The notes under the pieces: generated by a model
Seen by the model: only the letters and a program-made list of their open reading frames with translations
Told to the model about the DNA's origin: nothing
The model's database searches: none
In this document: piece after piece, positions 62,706 through 63,215 of the stretch
How the letters are laid out: every line of letters begins with the position of its first letter
How positions within the stretch are numbered: the stretch's first letter is position 1
Position numbers and translations under genes: made by a program
Assembly (NCBI GenBank): GCA_017962665.1
Contig: JAGCUU010000041.1
Span: forward strand, 1 to 63,215
From: Bacteroidales bacterium
GTDB taxonomy: Bacteria > Bacteroidota > Bacteroidia > Bacteroidales > P3
Reading direction: 5' to 3'
DNA: 63,215 nt

Positions 62706-62722
62706 CAAAAGGGAAAACAGAT

Positions 62723-62796
62723 TCCTCCTTAGCTCAGTTGGTTAGAGCACCTGACTGTTAATCAGGGGGTCGAAGGTTCAAGTCCTTCAGGGGGAG
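62723..62796 (+). tRNA. tRNA-Asn (anticodon GUU), copy 2
   Basis: A second 74-base tRNA-Asn, 17 bases downstream. D and anticodon arms are identical to copy 1, but the acceptor is TCCTCCT/AGGGGGA and the T-stem is GAAGG/CCTTC in place of GCAGG/CCTGC. Anticodon at 62757-62759. Confidence 0.95.
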
Positions 62797-62800
62797 CAAG

Positions 62801-62830
62801 AGGCACTGATAATCAGTGCCTTATTTTTTT
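62801..62830 (+). terminator. Terminator after the tRNA-Asn pair
   Basis: AGGCACTG/CAGTGCCT with loop ATAAT and then TTATTTTTTT. It shares the GCACTGA...TCAGTGC core of the hairpin at 62136-62164. Confidence 0.8.
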
Positions 62831-63215
62831 GTACCCAAAATGTAACCGAATACCATAAAGTGTTAGGATTCAGGAATTTGTGGTTATAGCACGATACACT
62901 ATTCAATTTATCCCCAAAGATAATCTTCTATAACTCAATTATTTAAAAATCGATAGATTCAATACCACTTGGGGGTTGTACCTTTTCTTTTCATTTTATA
63001 ATACATTAGAGTCCCATTCCGCGCAATGGGGGTGCTTCTGTTTTGCAAGTTTCTTTCCGCCAATCCAATTTTTCTTCGTATCTTTCCTCTAAAAATATCC
63101 TATGATCATCTTGTAAATGTACTGTAATTCAAATATATAACTATATAGCAAGCAAAAGAGTAGCCGTGAAAGCCATAGTTAACTTTCACTTAATCAAACC
63201 ACTATTTCTTCAAGC
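62831..63215. other. Right-end gene-free stretch
   Basis: No gene, RNA or clear repeat in 385 bases after the tRNA terminator. There is no direct repeat of the tRNA-Asn 3' end here that would mark an integrated element. Confidence 0.5.

Noticed and set aside
62632-63215. tRNA-Asn as an integration site of a mobile element
   Set aside because: No integrase and no repeat of the tRNA 3' end is visible before the window ends.

Overview
The window looks like chromosome of a Bacteroidales bacterium, probably Prevotella-like. The grounds are: promoters of the Bacteroidota type (a TAnnTTTG box, with TTG about 19-20 bases further upstream at the best sites), an apparent lack of Shine-Dalgarno sequences, many outer-membrane barrels and TonB receptors with signal peptides ending in AQ, the purH-mreB gene pair, and a cobalamin-dependent methylmalonyl-CoA mutase. 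The genus is an inference. No phage, integrase, plasmid or CRISPR module is visible.

Layout. 1-1925: a 161-base tandem repeat, one unplaced membrane protein and remnants of decayed genes. 1897-12143, almost all on the minus strand: transglycosylase mtgA; an ABC transporter/GntR/YbjQ/outer-membrane receptor operon with an operator-like palindrome at its promoter; then a beta-CASP hydrolase, a CstA-type carrier and a secreted YD-like protein. 12693-15536: a probable metal-uptake operon (Cys-rich protein, TonB receptor, HMA protein). 15542-19972: DUF2490 barrel, Cthe_2159-like beta-helix lipoprotein and acyl-CoA synthetase. 20365-34223: housekeeping genes (pfkA, purH, mreB, dtd, yigZ, mutB, queA) and a coupled set rarA, acyltransferase, ABC-F ATPase and a zinc-finger/TerB protein. 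34251-42410, minus strand: carbamate kinase, a small membrane protein, ornithine carbamoyltransferase, an AspT-like carrier and a porin, which together suggest citrulline/carbamoyl-phosphate catabolism; then purE, a gate-domain membrane protein and a second porin.

42560-50559 is the most unusual part. Eight tightly packed plus-strand genes encode an outer-membrane barrel, a TIR-membrane-FGE/C-lectin-like protein, a secreted protein, a second barrel, two lipoproteins, a third barrel and a secreted CHAT protease. All but the TIR domain are predicted to face the periplasm or outer membrane. I propose an envelope-spanning sensor/effector system, possibly defensive; this is inference. A P-loop kinase/deoxycytidylate deaminase fusion follows it.

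51688-62830: mnmE, a small membrane protein, uvrA, a secreted protein with a discoidin-like end, galK-galM, and a divergent GH29 alpha-L-fucosidase whose reading frame carries an in-frame palindromic repeat. The window closes with tRNA-Ser(UGA) on the minus strand and two tandem tRNA-Asn(GUU) genes. The last 385 bases hold no gene I can support.
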